Shown in pieces: positions 1 through 7,455 of a stretch of DNA of 19,302 nucleotides. Made by a program: the position numbers and the translations under genes. The notes under the pieces were generated by a model. The model was not told the origin of the DNA, made no database searches, and was given only the letters and a program-made list of their open reading frames with translations. Every line of letters starts with the position of its first letter. Within the stretch, counting starts at the first letter, position 1. The stretch is from Clostridiales bacterium (GTDB lineage: Bacteria; Bacillota; Clostridia; Christensenellales; Aristaeellaceae), in the NCBI GenBank assembly GCA_004557125.1, contig SFET01000043.1:1-19302 (forward strand), written 5' to 3'.

Positions 1-168
1 TTCCGCGGCGAATATTTCCTGGGTGGTATCACAGTGAATCTTGACTACAGAAGTATCGTGAATCGTTTGGTTTCCAGGCTTATCTATGATTTCATGTATC
101 TGGGGCGTGACCGCAGCGTACCGCTCAAAAAGTCTGTTCTGCATCCCGAAGCCCCGGTCAGCAAGTAA
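1..168 (+). CDS. C-terminal end of an unrecognised protein (partial)
   Basis: The frame is open from the first base of the window and ends at a TAA at 166-168, giving the last 55 residues of a protein. The end is basic and ends in HPEAPVSK. It has no membrane segment and no motif I can assign. A strong hairpin starts 12 bases after the stop, which supports this being the true 3' end of a transcribed gene. The rest of the gene lies outside the window, so I give no function. Confidence 0.6.
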   Translation, partial: FRGEYFLGGITVNLDYRSIVNRLVSRLIYDFMYLGRDRSVPLKKSVLHPEAPVSK

Positions 169-180
169 TCTCCAGATCAA

Positions 181-210
181 GCCCCTATGCGAATCAGATC
201 GCATAGGGGC
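181..210 (+). terminator. Hairpin terminator after the partial gene
   Basis: A perfect 12-bp inverted repeat (181-192 with 199-210, arm GCCCCTATGCGA) encloses a 6-nt loop directly after the stop at 168. No clean T-run follows, so it is either a weak intrinsic terminator or an mRNA 3'-end stabiliser. Confidence 0.6.
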
Positions 211-411
211 CGTCTCTGTATCGCTGTAGTCCGTATTTTTATGGCTTGCGCGGCTCATGGGCGGATCGCTTTGCAGGATTGCATCCTGAAAGACGGAAGG
301 AAAAACATTATTTGTGAGCGAAATAGAAAGATCAACAGACATGCACGCCTATTTCAAACGATCGGCGTGTTGCATTGCAGAAGATCCGGCCATGCTGGGA
401 GGAGAGAAACC

Positions 412-1002
412 ATGAGCAGAACGAAGGCCATGCTGGCAGAGCTGAAACGGCTGGATCAGATGATCCCGTCCGCAGATGAAATGACCGCCCGCGAGTATCT
501 CTGCGCAGACGGACGAGCACAGATTGATGTCAACCTGTTTGACGGCGCAGAGCTTTTCAATCCGCTGACCTACCAGAAGCAGCGGGACCTGAATAGCGCG
601 ATTTACGATCTGATTGACGAAAAGCTGTACACAATCCCGCTCAAATATCCGGTGAGAATTTGCTTTCATGGATGCTTGCCGGATGAAGAGACGCAGCAGG
701 CGGTGCGCGATGTTATTCAGGAACACTATATGTACACCCTGCGGGATAAAAAGGAGGATTTGCGGATCAACCGGCTGAAGACGGTCTGCCTGGCCCTGTT
801 TGGCGTGGCGCTTCTGACGCTCTATTTCGCACTGGAGCTTTCCGCTTCCAATCCGGTGTTTATGGAATTGCTGAGCATCGCCGGATGGGTCGCCGCATGG
901 GAGGCGGTGGACAGCTGGTTCCTCGAGCGCAAGTCCATCAAACTGGAATACCTGTCCGCCGGACAGGCGGTTTTATCCGAAGTCATCTTTTCAGAGGAAT
1001 AA
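412..1002 (+). CDS. Small membrane protein of unknown function
   Basis: This 196-residue protein starts at the ATG at 412, preceded by GGAGGAGAG at 398-406. The frame is open further upstream, but no ribosome site supports an earlier start. The N-terminal ~125 residues are soluble and charged. Two hydrophobic stretches follow, about residues 127-146 (starting TVCLALFGVALL) and 149-171 (starting NPVFMELLSIAG), the second holding several Trp. A short cytoplasmic-type tail, LERKSIKLEYLSAGQ, comes next. I do not recognise the family. The gene stands alone between two terminators and points toward the minus-strand tetR, with no sign of an operon. Confidence 0.75.
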   Translation: MSRTKAMLAELKRLDQMIPSADEMTAREYLCADGRAQIDVNLFDGAELFNPLTYQKQRDLNSAIYDLIDEKLYTIPLKYPVRICFHGCLPDEETQQAVRDVIQEHYMYTLRDKKEDLRINRLKTVCLALFGVALLTLYFALELSASNPVFMELLSIAGWVAAWEAVDSWFLERKSIKLEYLSAGQAVLSEVIFSEE

Positions 1003-1013
1003 GTATTGTACCT

Positions 1014-1049
1014 AAAAGGCTGGCCGTACATTGTGCAGTCAGCCTTTTC
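1014..1049. terminator. Bidirectional terminator between the membrane protein and tetR
   Basis: An 11-bp stem (1014-1024 with 1038-1048, one G-U pair) has an A-run on its left side and a T-run on its right side. It can therefore end transcripts from both converging genes, whose stop codons are at 1002 (plus) and 1050 (minus). Confidence 0.75.
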
Positions 1050-1640
1050 TCATGCGCGTTTCATGCCGTCATCTGGGGCGATTCCCTGTCGGATGAGCCG
1101 GTCGGCCAGCTCAGCCATGTCGTCGGCAGCTTCCGCACAGTGATTCTGAAGCCACGCACGCACGAGCCCGACGCAGCCCAGCACGCCAAAGGCGTAGCGA
1201 TATTCGAATTCGGCCTCCGTGAGGCCGTCGGGGTGCGTCAGCCAGTCGGCGCGGATGCGCTCTTCCACGACATCGCTGAGACGCTGGAGGAACTTGATAT
1301 CGCCGTTGGTGCTCAGAAGCGTGCGGCACATCTCCTCGTTTTCGGCGATGAAGTGAAACAGGTCGCTGAACATGGGCTGTGTCTGGCTGAGAATCCGCCC
1401 CTCCTGATGGGCGGAGATGATCTGATTAAACCGCTCGAAGATCTCTGTCTCGATCTGCTCCAGCATATCAAAGATGTCGCGATAGTACAGGTAAAACGTT
1501 CCCCGATTTACATCCACCAGATCGGCAAGCTCCCTCACGGTGATGTCCTTAATCTGCTTTTCCTGCATCAGCTGGATCAGCCCCTGAGTGAGCAGTTTTT
1601 TCGTGCGCCGTACCCGACGGTCTTCTTTCTTTTCAGTCAT
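1050..1640 (-). CDS. TetR/AcrR-family transcriptional repressor
   Basis: The protein has 196 residues, the usual TetR length. I start it at MTEKKEDRR (1640) because GAAGGAG lies just upstream; an ATG 8 codons earlier contains that ribosome site within its own reading frame. Residues ~10-55 form the TetR helix-turn-helix, with ITVRELADLVDVNRGTFYLY typical of recognition helix 3 and its flank. The C-terminal half (RTLLSTNGD, then GCVGLVRAWL) resembles the TetR C-terminal domain common in Firmicutes regulators. It is divergent from the MMPL permease gene, and repeated TGTTTATT words lie between them, so it most likely represses the permease operon and itself. The ligand is unknown. Confidence 0.92.
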   Translation of the reverse strand: MTEKKEDRRVRRTKKLLTQGLIQLMQEKQIKDITVRELADLVDVNRGTFYLYYRDIFDMLEQIETEIFERFNQIISAHQEGRILSQTQPMFSDLFHFIAENEEMCRTLLSTNGDIKFLQRLSDVVEERIRADWLTHPDGLTEAEFEYRYAFGVLGCVGLVRAWLQNHCAEAADDMAELADRLIRQGIAPDDGMKRA

Positions 1641-1655
1641 GGAAACTCCTTCTTT

Positions 1656-1804
1656 AATAAACACTTTTTTATAATCTGTTGATTATCCGTCTTCTATCTT
1701 TGAAACTGTCTGATAACCACCGCTTGCGAAGAATAGTGTTTATTGATTTTCATCATGCTTTGTATTATACTGCACTTCGTTGATAAATTCAACACTTGTT
1801 TATT
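1656..1804. promoter_or_regulatory. Divergent control region with repeated operator-like words
   Basis: The 10-bp word AATAAACACT (1656-1665) recurs as its exact reverse complement AGTGTTTATT (1735-1744). The core TGTTTATT occurs again in direct orientation at 1797-1804. One copy lies at the ribosome site of tetR, one overlaps the -35 of the permease promoter, and one lies in the permease leader. A further palindrome, ATAATC-TGTT-GATTAT, is at 1671-1686. These are candidate TetR-binding sites; assignment to this regulator is inferred from position. Confidence 0.5.
1743..1771 (+). promoter_or_regulatory. Sigma-A-type promoter of the MMPL efflux operon
   Basis: The -35 TTGATT (1743-1748) and -10 TATACT (1766-1771) are 17 bp apart, with a start site expected near 1778, about 60 bases before the gene. 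The -35 shares bases with the AGTGTTTATT repeat, so a bound repressor would block it. Confidence 0.7.
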
Positions 1805-1838
1805 AAAACGAATATAATTGAAAAAAGGAGAAGCTGTT

Positions 1839-3923
1839 GTGAACCGAATGGCAAAATGGCTTGTCAAGCATCGTGTGGTTGTGGTCATCATCTGCCTGCT
1901 GCTGATGATTCCTTCCATCATGGGCATGACGGCCACAAAGGTAAAATACGACCTTTTATACTATCTACCGCAGGATCTGGATACCGTCAAAGGACAGGAA
2001 ATCCTGATGGAGGACTTTGGCAAGGGCGCGTTCTCTCTCTGCCTTACGGAGGGCATGACCGAGGCGGCACAGGCCGGTCTGGAGGAGGCCGTCCGCCAAG
2101 TCCCCCATGTGGAATCCGTGATCGGTTATGCCTCAATTCTCCGCGGTGCGCTTCCGGCAGAGATTCTGCCGGATGAGGTGCGAGAGGTCTTTCAGAAAGA
2201 GGACATGCGGCTTATGGCTGTGTTCTTTGACGAGACCTCCTCTGCGGAGGGCACGATGGAGGCCATTGAGACCATCCGCAGGATAGCGGGGGAAAGGTGC
2301 TTTGTGTCCGGCCTGTCCGCGGTGGTGACGGATACCAAGGCGCTCGTGGAGGAGCAGGAGGGCATCTATGTGGCCATTGCCGTGGCGCTGTGCTGTCTAG
2401 TGCTGATGATGACGATGGATTCCTTCCTGCTGCCGCTGATTTTCCTGTGCTGCATTGGCGTGAGCATCCTGTGGAACATGGGCAGCAACTGCTTTTTCGG
2501 GGAGATTTCCTACATCACCAAGGCCGTGGCTGCTGTGCTACAACTGGGCGTGACGCTGGATTATTCCATCTTCCTCTGGCACAGCTACAAGGAGCAGAAG
2601 GGACTGACGGAGGATAAGGACGAGGCGATGGCCCGCGCCATTGGACAGACGTTTACATCTATTCTGGGCAGCAGCCTGACTACGGTGGCCGGCTTCGTCT
2701 CCATCTGCTTCATGAGCTTTACTTTGGGCCGTGACCTTGGCATTGTCATGAGCAAAGGCGTCATACTGGGCGTTCTGGGCACGGTGAGTCTGCTGCCCTG
2801 TGTGATCCGAATGATGGACAGGGCGATTGAAAAGACCTCTCACAAGCCCCTTCTGCCCGATGTGGGTGGAATCGGCCGTTTTGTGGTCAAGCACAATAAA
2901 GCCCTGTGCGTCCTTCTGATCGTCGCGTGCATTCCGGCCTTTTACGGCTACAATCACGTCGATGTGTATTACGACATGAGCTCCTGCCTGCCGGAAACGC
3001 TTGCCTCTGTGAAGGCGAATGAAAAGCTGGCAGATGCGTTCGATGTTTCCACCACGCATCTGGCGCTGATCGATTCGGATGTAGCGCAAAAGGACGTCTG
3101 CGCGATGGCCGATGAGATGGCGGCAGTGGATGGCGTGCAGCAGGTTCTATGTCTGGATAGTTTGCTGGGGCCCGGCATCCCGGAGAGCATCTTGCCGGAT
3201 GAGACGGTATCCCTGCTCAAGAGCGGAAGCTATCAGATGATGCTGATTTCCTCGTCCTATGTGATCTCCTCCGATGCCGTAAACGAGCAAATTGACCAGC
3301 TCAATGCGATCCTCAAGGAGTACGACAAGGGCGGAATGCTCATCGGCGAGGCCCCCTGCACCAAGGATCTGATTGCCTGCACGGATCACGATTTCAAGGT
3401 GGTCAGCGTCATTTCGATTGCAGCCATCTTCGTGATTATTGCGTTGGTGCTGCGCTCCGTTTCCCTGCCCGTGTTCCTAGTGGCGATCATTGAGCTTGCG
3501 ATTGCGCTCAACCTGTGCATCCCCTATTACACGAACACGACGCTGCCCTTTGTGGGGCCTATTCTCATTTCGACCATCCAGCTCGGCGCGACGGTGGATT
3601 ACGCGATTCTGATGACCACTCGCTATAAACAGGGACGCTGCAGCGGAAAGGACAAAAAGACTGCCGTTGGCGAGGCTGTCGCTTCTTCGGCGCAATCCGT
3701 TCTGGTGAGCGGCATCGGATTCTTTGCGGCGACCTTCGGCGTCGGCTTGTATTCCAATGTAGACATCATTTCCTCGATGTGCCGGCTGATTTCCCGCGGC
3801 GCGCTGTGCTCGGTCGTGGTGGTGCTGTTCCTGCTGCCGGCGCTGCTTCTGGCAGCAGATGGGCTGATTGTGCATACGACCCTGAACATGAAGAACAAAA
3901 CAGAAAGGACGCAAAGCGTATGA
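1839..3923 (+). CDS. RND-superfamily MMPL-type membrane transporter
   Basis: This ~694-residue protein starts at GTG 1839, 8 bases after AAAAGGAG; the in-frame TTG at 1818 lies before that ribosome site. It has the duplicated RND/MMPL layout: one N-terminal helix (VVVVIICLLLMIPSIM), an extracellular domain, then five helices, repeated once. Both halves keep the MMPL intramembrane motif G-x-x-x-D-Y, as LGVTLDYSIF (Asp241) and LGATVDYAIL (Asp587), which in this family carries the proton relay. The total length is short for RND pumps but normal for Gram-positive MMPL proteins. Likely role: proton-driven export of a lipid or amphiphile. It is translationally coupled to the next gene and faces a tetR gene. 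Confidence 0.93.
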   Translation: MNRMAKWLVKHRVVVVIICLLLMIPSIMGMTATKVKYDLLYYLPQDLDTVKGQEILMEDFGKGAFSLCLTEGMTEAAQAGLEEAVRQVPHVESVIGYASILRGALPAEILPDEVREVFQKEDMRLMAVFFDETSSAEGTMEAIETIRRIAGERCFVSGLSAVVTDTKALVEEQEGIYVAIAVALCCLVLMMTMDSFLLPLIFLCCIGVSILWNMGSNCFFGEISYITKAVAAVLQLGVTLDYSIFLWHSYKEQKGLTEDKDEAMARAIGQTFTSILGSSLTTVAGFVSICFMSFTLGRDLGIVMSKGVILGVLGTVSLLPCVIRMMDRAIEKTSHKPLLPDVGGIGRFVVKHNKALCVLLIVACIPAFYGYNHVDVYYDMSSCLPETLASVKANEKLADAFDVSTTHLALIDSDVAQKDVCAMADEMAAVDGVQQVLCLDSLLGPGIPESILPDETVSLLKSGSYQMMLISSSYVISSDAVNEQIDQLNAILKEYDKGGMLIGEAPCTKDLIACTDHDFKVVSVISIAAIFVIIALVLRSVSLPVFLVAIIELAIALNLCIPYYTNTTLPFVGPILISTIQLGATVDYAILMTTRYKQGRCSGKDKKTAVGEAVASSAQSVLVSGIGFFAATFGVGLYSNVDIISSMCRLISRGALCSVVVVLFLLPALLLAADGLIVHTTLNMKNKTERTQSV

Positions 3924-5746
3924 AAAGGCGGATTTTCACTCTGATGCTGGCGCTGTGTATGGCGGTCAGCTGTACGGCAAGCGCAGAGACGGTTAAGCAC
4001 GAGCGCGTGTTTGCCGTGACGGATGGGATGGGAACGGTACGCACGCTGATTGATAGCGTGCGCTTGGAAAACGGTGATGGTCTCGATGAAATCATCGACC
4101 GGACCATGCTCCAAAGTGTTGAAAACGTGGGAGGAGACGAAGCGTTTACCACAGAGGGGGATTTGCTGATCTGGCAGGCAAACGGAGAAAGCATCACCTA
4201 TCAGGGCACGGCGGATCAATCGCTGCATGTCACACCGGTGGTGGCCATCACGCTGGATGGTGAGGAAGCCGCGCTGGATGACGTGCGAAATGGCAGCGGA
4301 GAGATGACGCTGACGGTTGACTATCAGATGGCGGCGGAAATCCCGTATTTAGCGGTGAGCGTCCTGCCCCTTGATGTGGAGCACATGCGCGATGTTGTCA
4401 TCAGCAATGGCACTGTGGTGAACGAAGGCGCAGGCAGCGTGGCCATTGGCTGGGCGGTTCCCGGCGCGGACGAGAGCCTTGAGCTGCCTTCCGGCTTTAC
4501 GCTGACGGCGCAGGTGGATCATGCAGATTTGAGCTTTATGATGACTGTTGCCACTGCGCAGCCCCTTGATGTGCTGTGCACGGAGGCTGCGCCGCATATC
4601 GATGACCTTCGTGATGAAGTGGCGGACATCATCGACGGCTTGACCGCGCTCAGAGACGGAACGGAAATGGCTGATGGTGAGGGCGAACTGCGTGAAGGGC
4701 TCGCCGCGATGCTGACATTGTTTGACGGTGCGGATACCCTTGACGAAGGCGCTGAAGCAATCTCCAATGGAGCGGACAATCTGGATGACGGTGCAGCTTC
4801 GCTGGAGACAGGGCTGTCCGCCTTGGCAGAAAACAACGAAGCGCTGAATCAAGGCGCAGCGCAGCTGTTTGCCGCAGTGCTGGATACGGCCAATGCCCAG
4901 CTTGCTGCCGCCGGCCTTGAGGCTGCTGGAATTACGCTGCCTGCGCTGACGGCGGAGAATTATGCCGACGCGCTACAAGCGGCAATGGATCAGATCGATC
5001 CTGAAACGCTGACAGCTATGGCGACAGAGGCCGCCCGCGAGCAGGTGCGTGCCGAGGTCATGAAGCAGGAAGAGGCTGTTCGTCAGGGCGTCTCTCAGGC
5101 CGTGGAGGCTCAAGTCATGGAGGGAGTTCTCGCTTCCGCTGGCTTGTCCATGACGGCGGAGGACTACGCCGCGGCGGTCAAGGCAGGCCGGGTGGAAGAA
5201 GCGCAGGCCAAGCAGATTCACGCCGCTGTGGAGCAGATGATGGCTTCCGAAGAAGTCAAAGCACAGATGGAGGAGGCCGTCGCTGACCAGATCGACAAAC
5301 TGGTTGAAGAAAACGTGGCCTCGGAAGCTGTACAGACGCAGATTGAGGAAGGAGTTGCACCGGCTAAGGCGGCATGGGAATCGTTAAGTGGCCTGAAGTC
5401 GCAGCTGGATGCGGTCAATGCGTTTGTGACAGGGCTTGGCGATTATACCAATGGCGTGGCGCAGGCAGCTACGGGTGCATCGACGCTGCATGAAGGCACC
5501 TCCCAGCTGAGCAGCGGTGCGGCGCAGCTCAAGAAAGGAACAGGTGCGCTCAAAGAGGGCCTTGAAAAGCTGAAGTCTACGCTTACCGGCGACGTGCTTG
5601 ACCTCATGACGGATGATGTGCAGAAGGCCATCGAAATCTTTGACAGCACTGCGGATCAGCTGGACAACGGCATGAACTTTGATCTGGTTGCCGAAAGCAT
5701 GGCTCATGATCTTGTGTTCATCATCCGCACAGATCTGAAGAACTAA
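3920..5746 (+). CDS. Secreted coiled-coil accessory protein of the MMPL transporter (YhgE/Pip-like repeats)
   Basis: The ATG at 3920 overlaps the permease stop (ATGA), with AGAAAGGA just before it, so the 608-residue product should be made in step with the permease. The N-terminus is a signal peptide (MKRRIFTLMLALCMAVSC, then TASA|ET). Cys18 makes a lipoprotein possible, although the lipobox is poor. After a beta-rich part (~30-220) come long alanine-rich helices holding short repeats such as LDEGAEAISNGADNLDDGA (~275-300) and STLHEGTSQLSSGAAQLKKG (~520-545). These resemble the LxxGxxxLxxGxxxL repeats of YhgE/Pip proteins. No C-terminal membrane helix is visible; it ends in VFIIRTDLKN. Probably an extracytoplasmic partner that spans the wall side of the pump; its function is inferred from repeats and position. 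Confidence 0.8.
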   Translation: MKRRIFTLMLALCMAVSCTASAETVKHERVFAVTDGMGTVRTLIDSVRLENGDGLDEIIDRTMLQSVENVGGDEAFTTEGDLLIWQANGESITYQGTADQSLHVTPVVAITLDGEEAALDDVRNGSGEMTLTVDYQMAAEIPYLAVSVLPLDVEHMRDVVISNGTVVNEGAGSVAIGWAVPGADESLELPSGFTLTAQVDHADLSFMMTVATAQPLDVLCTEAAPHIDDLRDEVADIIDGLTALRDGTEMADGEGELREGLAAMLTLFDGADTLDEGAEAISNGADNLDDGAASLETGLSALAENNEALNQGAAQLFAAVLDTANAQLAAAGLEAAGITLPALTAENYADALQAAMDQIDPETLTAMATEAAREQVRAEVMKQEEAVRQGVSQAVEAQVMEGVLASAGLSMTAEDYAAAVKAGRVEEAQAKQIHAAVEQMMASEEVKAQMEEAVADQIDKLVEENVASEAVQTQIEEGVAPAKAAWESLSGLKSQLDAVNAFVTGLGDYTNGVAQAATGASTLHEGTSQLSSGAAQLKKGTGALKEGLEKLKSTLTGDVLDLMTDDVQKAIEIFDSTADQLDNGMNFDLVAESMAHDLVFIIRTDLKN

Positions 5747-5809
5747 ACTGAAAGATTTCCTTGCAAAAGCGGCAAAGAATTTCCACGAATGACGAGAGGA
5801 GTATGTTAT

Positions 5810-6064
5810 GTGCCCGGAATCGAGTTGTCAGCTACCCCACCCGTCAGCATCGGAAATACGGTGATTGATGTACAAAGTCGGATTGTCGTGATTCAGGGCG
5901 ATAGGGTTGAATCTACCAGCAAAGAATTTGACTTGCTTTGTTTCTTTGCCAAATATCCAAATTGGGCGCTCACTAGGGGACAGATATTAGACTCAGTGTG
6001 GGACGATTCGCCTGCCGCAACTTATCATGCGGTTGAAAATACGATATTGGAGCAAACGACATGA
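5810..6064 (+). pseudogene. Cut-short OmpR/PhoB-type winged-helix protein
   Basis: The likely start is GTG 5810, 8 bases after GAGAGGAG; an ATG at 5789 precedes that site. The 84 residues match the winged-helix output domain of OmpR/PhoB regulators: beta strands (GNTVIDVQSRIVVIQGDRVE), then STSKEFDLLCFFAKYPNWAL, TRGQILDSVW and the start of the recognition helix, TYHAVENTI. At that point the family normally continues with a basic stretch and the wing, but here it runs into LEQTT and stop. The recognition helix is therefore incomplete and the wing missing, which points to a deletion or frameshift. There is no receiver domain, which is usual for the small stand-alone versions on mobile elements. 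A strong hairpin follows 37 bases after the stop. Confidence 0.6.
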
Positions 6065-6100
6065 AGTAAAGCATCATAAAAGCCGGAAGTACACAGGCAT

Positions 6101-6156
6101 AAAGAAAAGCACTGATATTGCAAGCATTGCGCTTATGAATATCGGTGCTTTTCTTT
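6101..6156. terminator. Long hairpin terminator after the winged-helix remnant
   Basis: Arms of 19 bp (6101-6119 with 6138-6156) pair fully except for one G-U pair, around an 18-nt loop. The left arm begins AAAGAAAAGC and the right ends GCTTTTCTTT, so there is a T-rich tail in both directions. It separates the remnant from the sigma-like gene. Confidence 0.75.
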
Positions 6157-6199
6157 ATTGCACGGTGCGATGGCGTCTTGTTTATTGCCGTTCGCCCCC

Positions 6200-6239
6200 A
6201 CAGCCTCCTGATTTTTTCACCCTGAAAGAAGGAGGCTGT
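6200..6239 (+). promoter_or_regulatory. Hairpin that hides the ribosome site of the sigma-like gene
   Basis: ACAGCCTCCT (6200-6209) is the exact reverse complement of AGGAGGCTGT (6230-6239), which contains the AGGAGG ribosome site of the gene starting at 6243. In the paired state the site is blocked. The 20-nt loop holds a T-run and an A-rich part. This suggests translational control by an unknown trigger. Confidence 0.6.
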
Positions 6240-6242
6240 TTT

Positions 6243-6662
6243 ATGGCTAAGATCAATTTGCGAAATATCTATCCATATTATAAGCAGGATTACTTTATAG
6301 AGGTTTCAGATGAAGTGGCAGAAGCATTATTTCATTTTGAGCGCAGCAGTCATGCTCATGAACGTAAGATTCGCAGGCATAAAGCGTATTATTCTTTGGA
6401 TCGCGCTGATGGTATAGAGAAGGACATCGTATTTCTCATGTGTTCTCCAGAAGAAATTTATGAACACAAAATGGCAAAGAGAGAATTGTACTTCGCTATG
6501 GCGACGCTTCCTGAAAAACAGGCTAGGCGTATCTATGCTCACTTTTTTCTAAAGAAGAGTGTCGCGGAAATTGCTAGGGAAGAAGGTGTTAGTTGGACAA
6601 GTGTTGATAGAGGAATCAGGCAAGGATTAGCACGCATTGGGAAAATACTGGAAAAATCGTAA
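6243..6662 (+). CDS. Small sigma-70-like / region-4 helix-turn-helix protein of mobile elements
   Basis: The protein has 139 residues and starts at ATG 6243 after AGGAGG. The N-terminus (MAKINLRNIYPYY, then FIEVSDEVAEAL) and the middle HKAYYSLDRADGIEKD match, as I recall the family, a sigma-like protein common on Firmicutes conjugative elements. The C-terminal part (~95-135) is a sigma region-4-type helix-turn-helix: LPEKQARRIYAHFFLKKS, then VAEIAREEGVSWTSVDRGIRQGL. No core-binding region 2 is evident, so it may be a DNA-binding regulator of the element rather than a full sigma factor. The gene is visibly richer in A+T than the genes to its right, consistent with transfer. A hairpin masks its ribosome site. 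Confidence 0.85.
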   Translation: MAKINLRNIYPYYKQDYFIEVSDEVAEALFHFERSSHAHERKIRRHKAYYSLDRADGIEKDIVFLMCSPEEIYEHKMAKRELYFAMATLPEKQARRIYAHFFLKKSVAEIAREEGVSWTSVDRGIRQGLARIGKILEKS

Positions 6663-6893
6663 AAGGGATGCTGATTTAATCCCCAAAATGTCCTGATTAG
6701 TGAAGGGACCTTTCCCCCGATGTACTTTGACAACTGCACACACAGTTTACAGGTACAGCTTCCCATGTGGCGGAGCGACGAATGGAGCGGCGCGGCGATG
6801 GTACGAGCCGGAGCGATTCACGCATTCCATTGATCCTGCTGTGGCAGGCAGGGCGCGACGATGCTGCACGGGCATAATGAGACTTCCTCACGG

Positions 6894-6978
6894 CCCCTCG
6901 ATGACTGGAGGGGAGTTCCTGCTATGCGCGTCAATCTAAATGATAACGGCTCGGTGGGGCTATGTTGCGGATGAGCCG
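6894..6978 (+). promoter_or_regulatory. Attenuator-like pair of hairpins around a short leader frame
   Basis: CCCCTC (6894-6899) pairs with GAGGGG (6908-6913), covering the ribosome site GGAGGGGAG (6907-6915) of the short frame at 6924. A second stem, CGGCTC (6947-6952) with GAGCCG (6973-6978), spans its stop codon. The layout resembles translation-coupled attenuators; which downstream gene it would control is unknown. Confidence 0.4.
6924..6974 (+). CDS. Possible 16-residue leader peptide
   Basis: ATG 6924 follows GGAGGGGAG with 8 bases spacing and is read for 16 codons as MRVNLNDNGSVGLCCG before TGA. The ribosome site is good but lies in a hairpin, and the stop lies in another. So short a frame could arise by chance; the case rests on the ribosome site and the flanking structures. 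If real, it would act as a regulatory leader rather than a stable protein. Confidence 0.35.
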   Translation: MRVNLNDNGSVGLCCG

Positions 6979-7016
6979 TCCGCAGCCTGTAACGGGAAAA
7001 TGGGTGTTTATTTTCG

Positions 7017-7076
7017 GGAGAGCAGACATCATGAAACGGATATTCGTCTGAAAGTGATATGAGATGCCTGCTCTCC
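7017..7076. repeat. Long imperfect hairpin in the element
   Basis: Arms of 14 bp (7017-7030, GGAGAGCAGACATC, with 7063-7076) pair with one mismatch around a 32-nt loop. It could be a weak terminator (TATTTGAG follows) or a protein-binding site. Its arm resembles that of the hairpin at 7219. Confidence 0.5.
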
Positions 7077-7218
7077 TATTTGAGTGTGACTGATTTGCCT
7101 AATAGACATCTGAAGCCGTGCGGCAGGGCAGGGCTCTACCGCGTAGGCCCGAGGTGTCCCTTATTTTATTTTCATGTGCGCCGGATAGCATAGCAAACCG
7201 ACGCAGAATATCACTTCT

Positions 7219-7273
7219 GGAAAAGCAGGCGGCGAGTATCCCTTTCGGGGAGATTCGAAGCGTCTGCTTTTCC
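7219..7273. repeat. Second imperfect hairpin upstream of xis
   Basis: GGAAAAGCAGGCG (7219-7231) pairs with CGTCTGCTTTTCC (7261-7273) over 13 bp with one G-U pair. It shares the arm pattern GGA-R-A-R-GCAG with the hairpin at 7017-7076. A binding site for an element protein or an RNA structure is possible. Confidence 0.5.
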
Positions 7274-7455
7274 GTATCCTTGTGTTTCCCTGTGCATCTG
7301 GATTACAATGCCTGTGCAAGACATCCGATGCACCATGACAGATTTACTCTGAGTGTCCTTCTGCAAAGCATCGGCCTCGGTTACAAAGCAGAGGGACTTA
7401 CAGCACTTGGTCGGAAATGCAGCCGGCATCATGCCGGTTCAGAAAGGAGGCAACC

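Larger units (their letters stand above)
6663..7455 (+). other. Structured non-coding region of the mobile element
   Basis: These 793 bases hold no convincing protein gene apart from a possible 16-codon leader. They hold a TTGACA box (6727-6732) without a clear partner, SD-blocking and stop-spanning hairpins (6894-6913, 6947-6978), two long imperfect hairpins (7017-7076, 7219-7273) and a palindrome CCGGCAT-C-ATGCCGG (7423-7437) just before xis. From memory, regions with similar wording lie between the sigma-like gene and the recombination genes of other Firmicutes elements; I cannot verify that here. Reading frames in the region lack ribosome sites and typical codon use. Confidence 0.5.

Noticed and set aside
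187..411. An N-terminal extension of the small membrane protein
   Set aside because: It begins in a terminator hairpin and lacks a ribosome site; a strong one precedes ATG 412.
885..1682. A 265-codon plus-strand frame opposite tetR
   Set aside because: It crosses the end of the preceding gene and a terminator and shows no domain, whereas the minus-strand TetR domain is plain.
6700..6939. A 79-codon frame in the non-coding part of the mobile element
   Set aside because: No ribosome site, no hydrophobic or domain pattern, and it overlaps hairpins that explain the region better.
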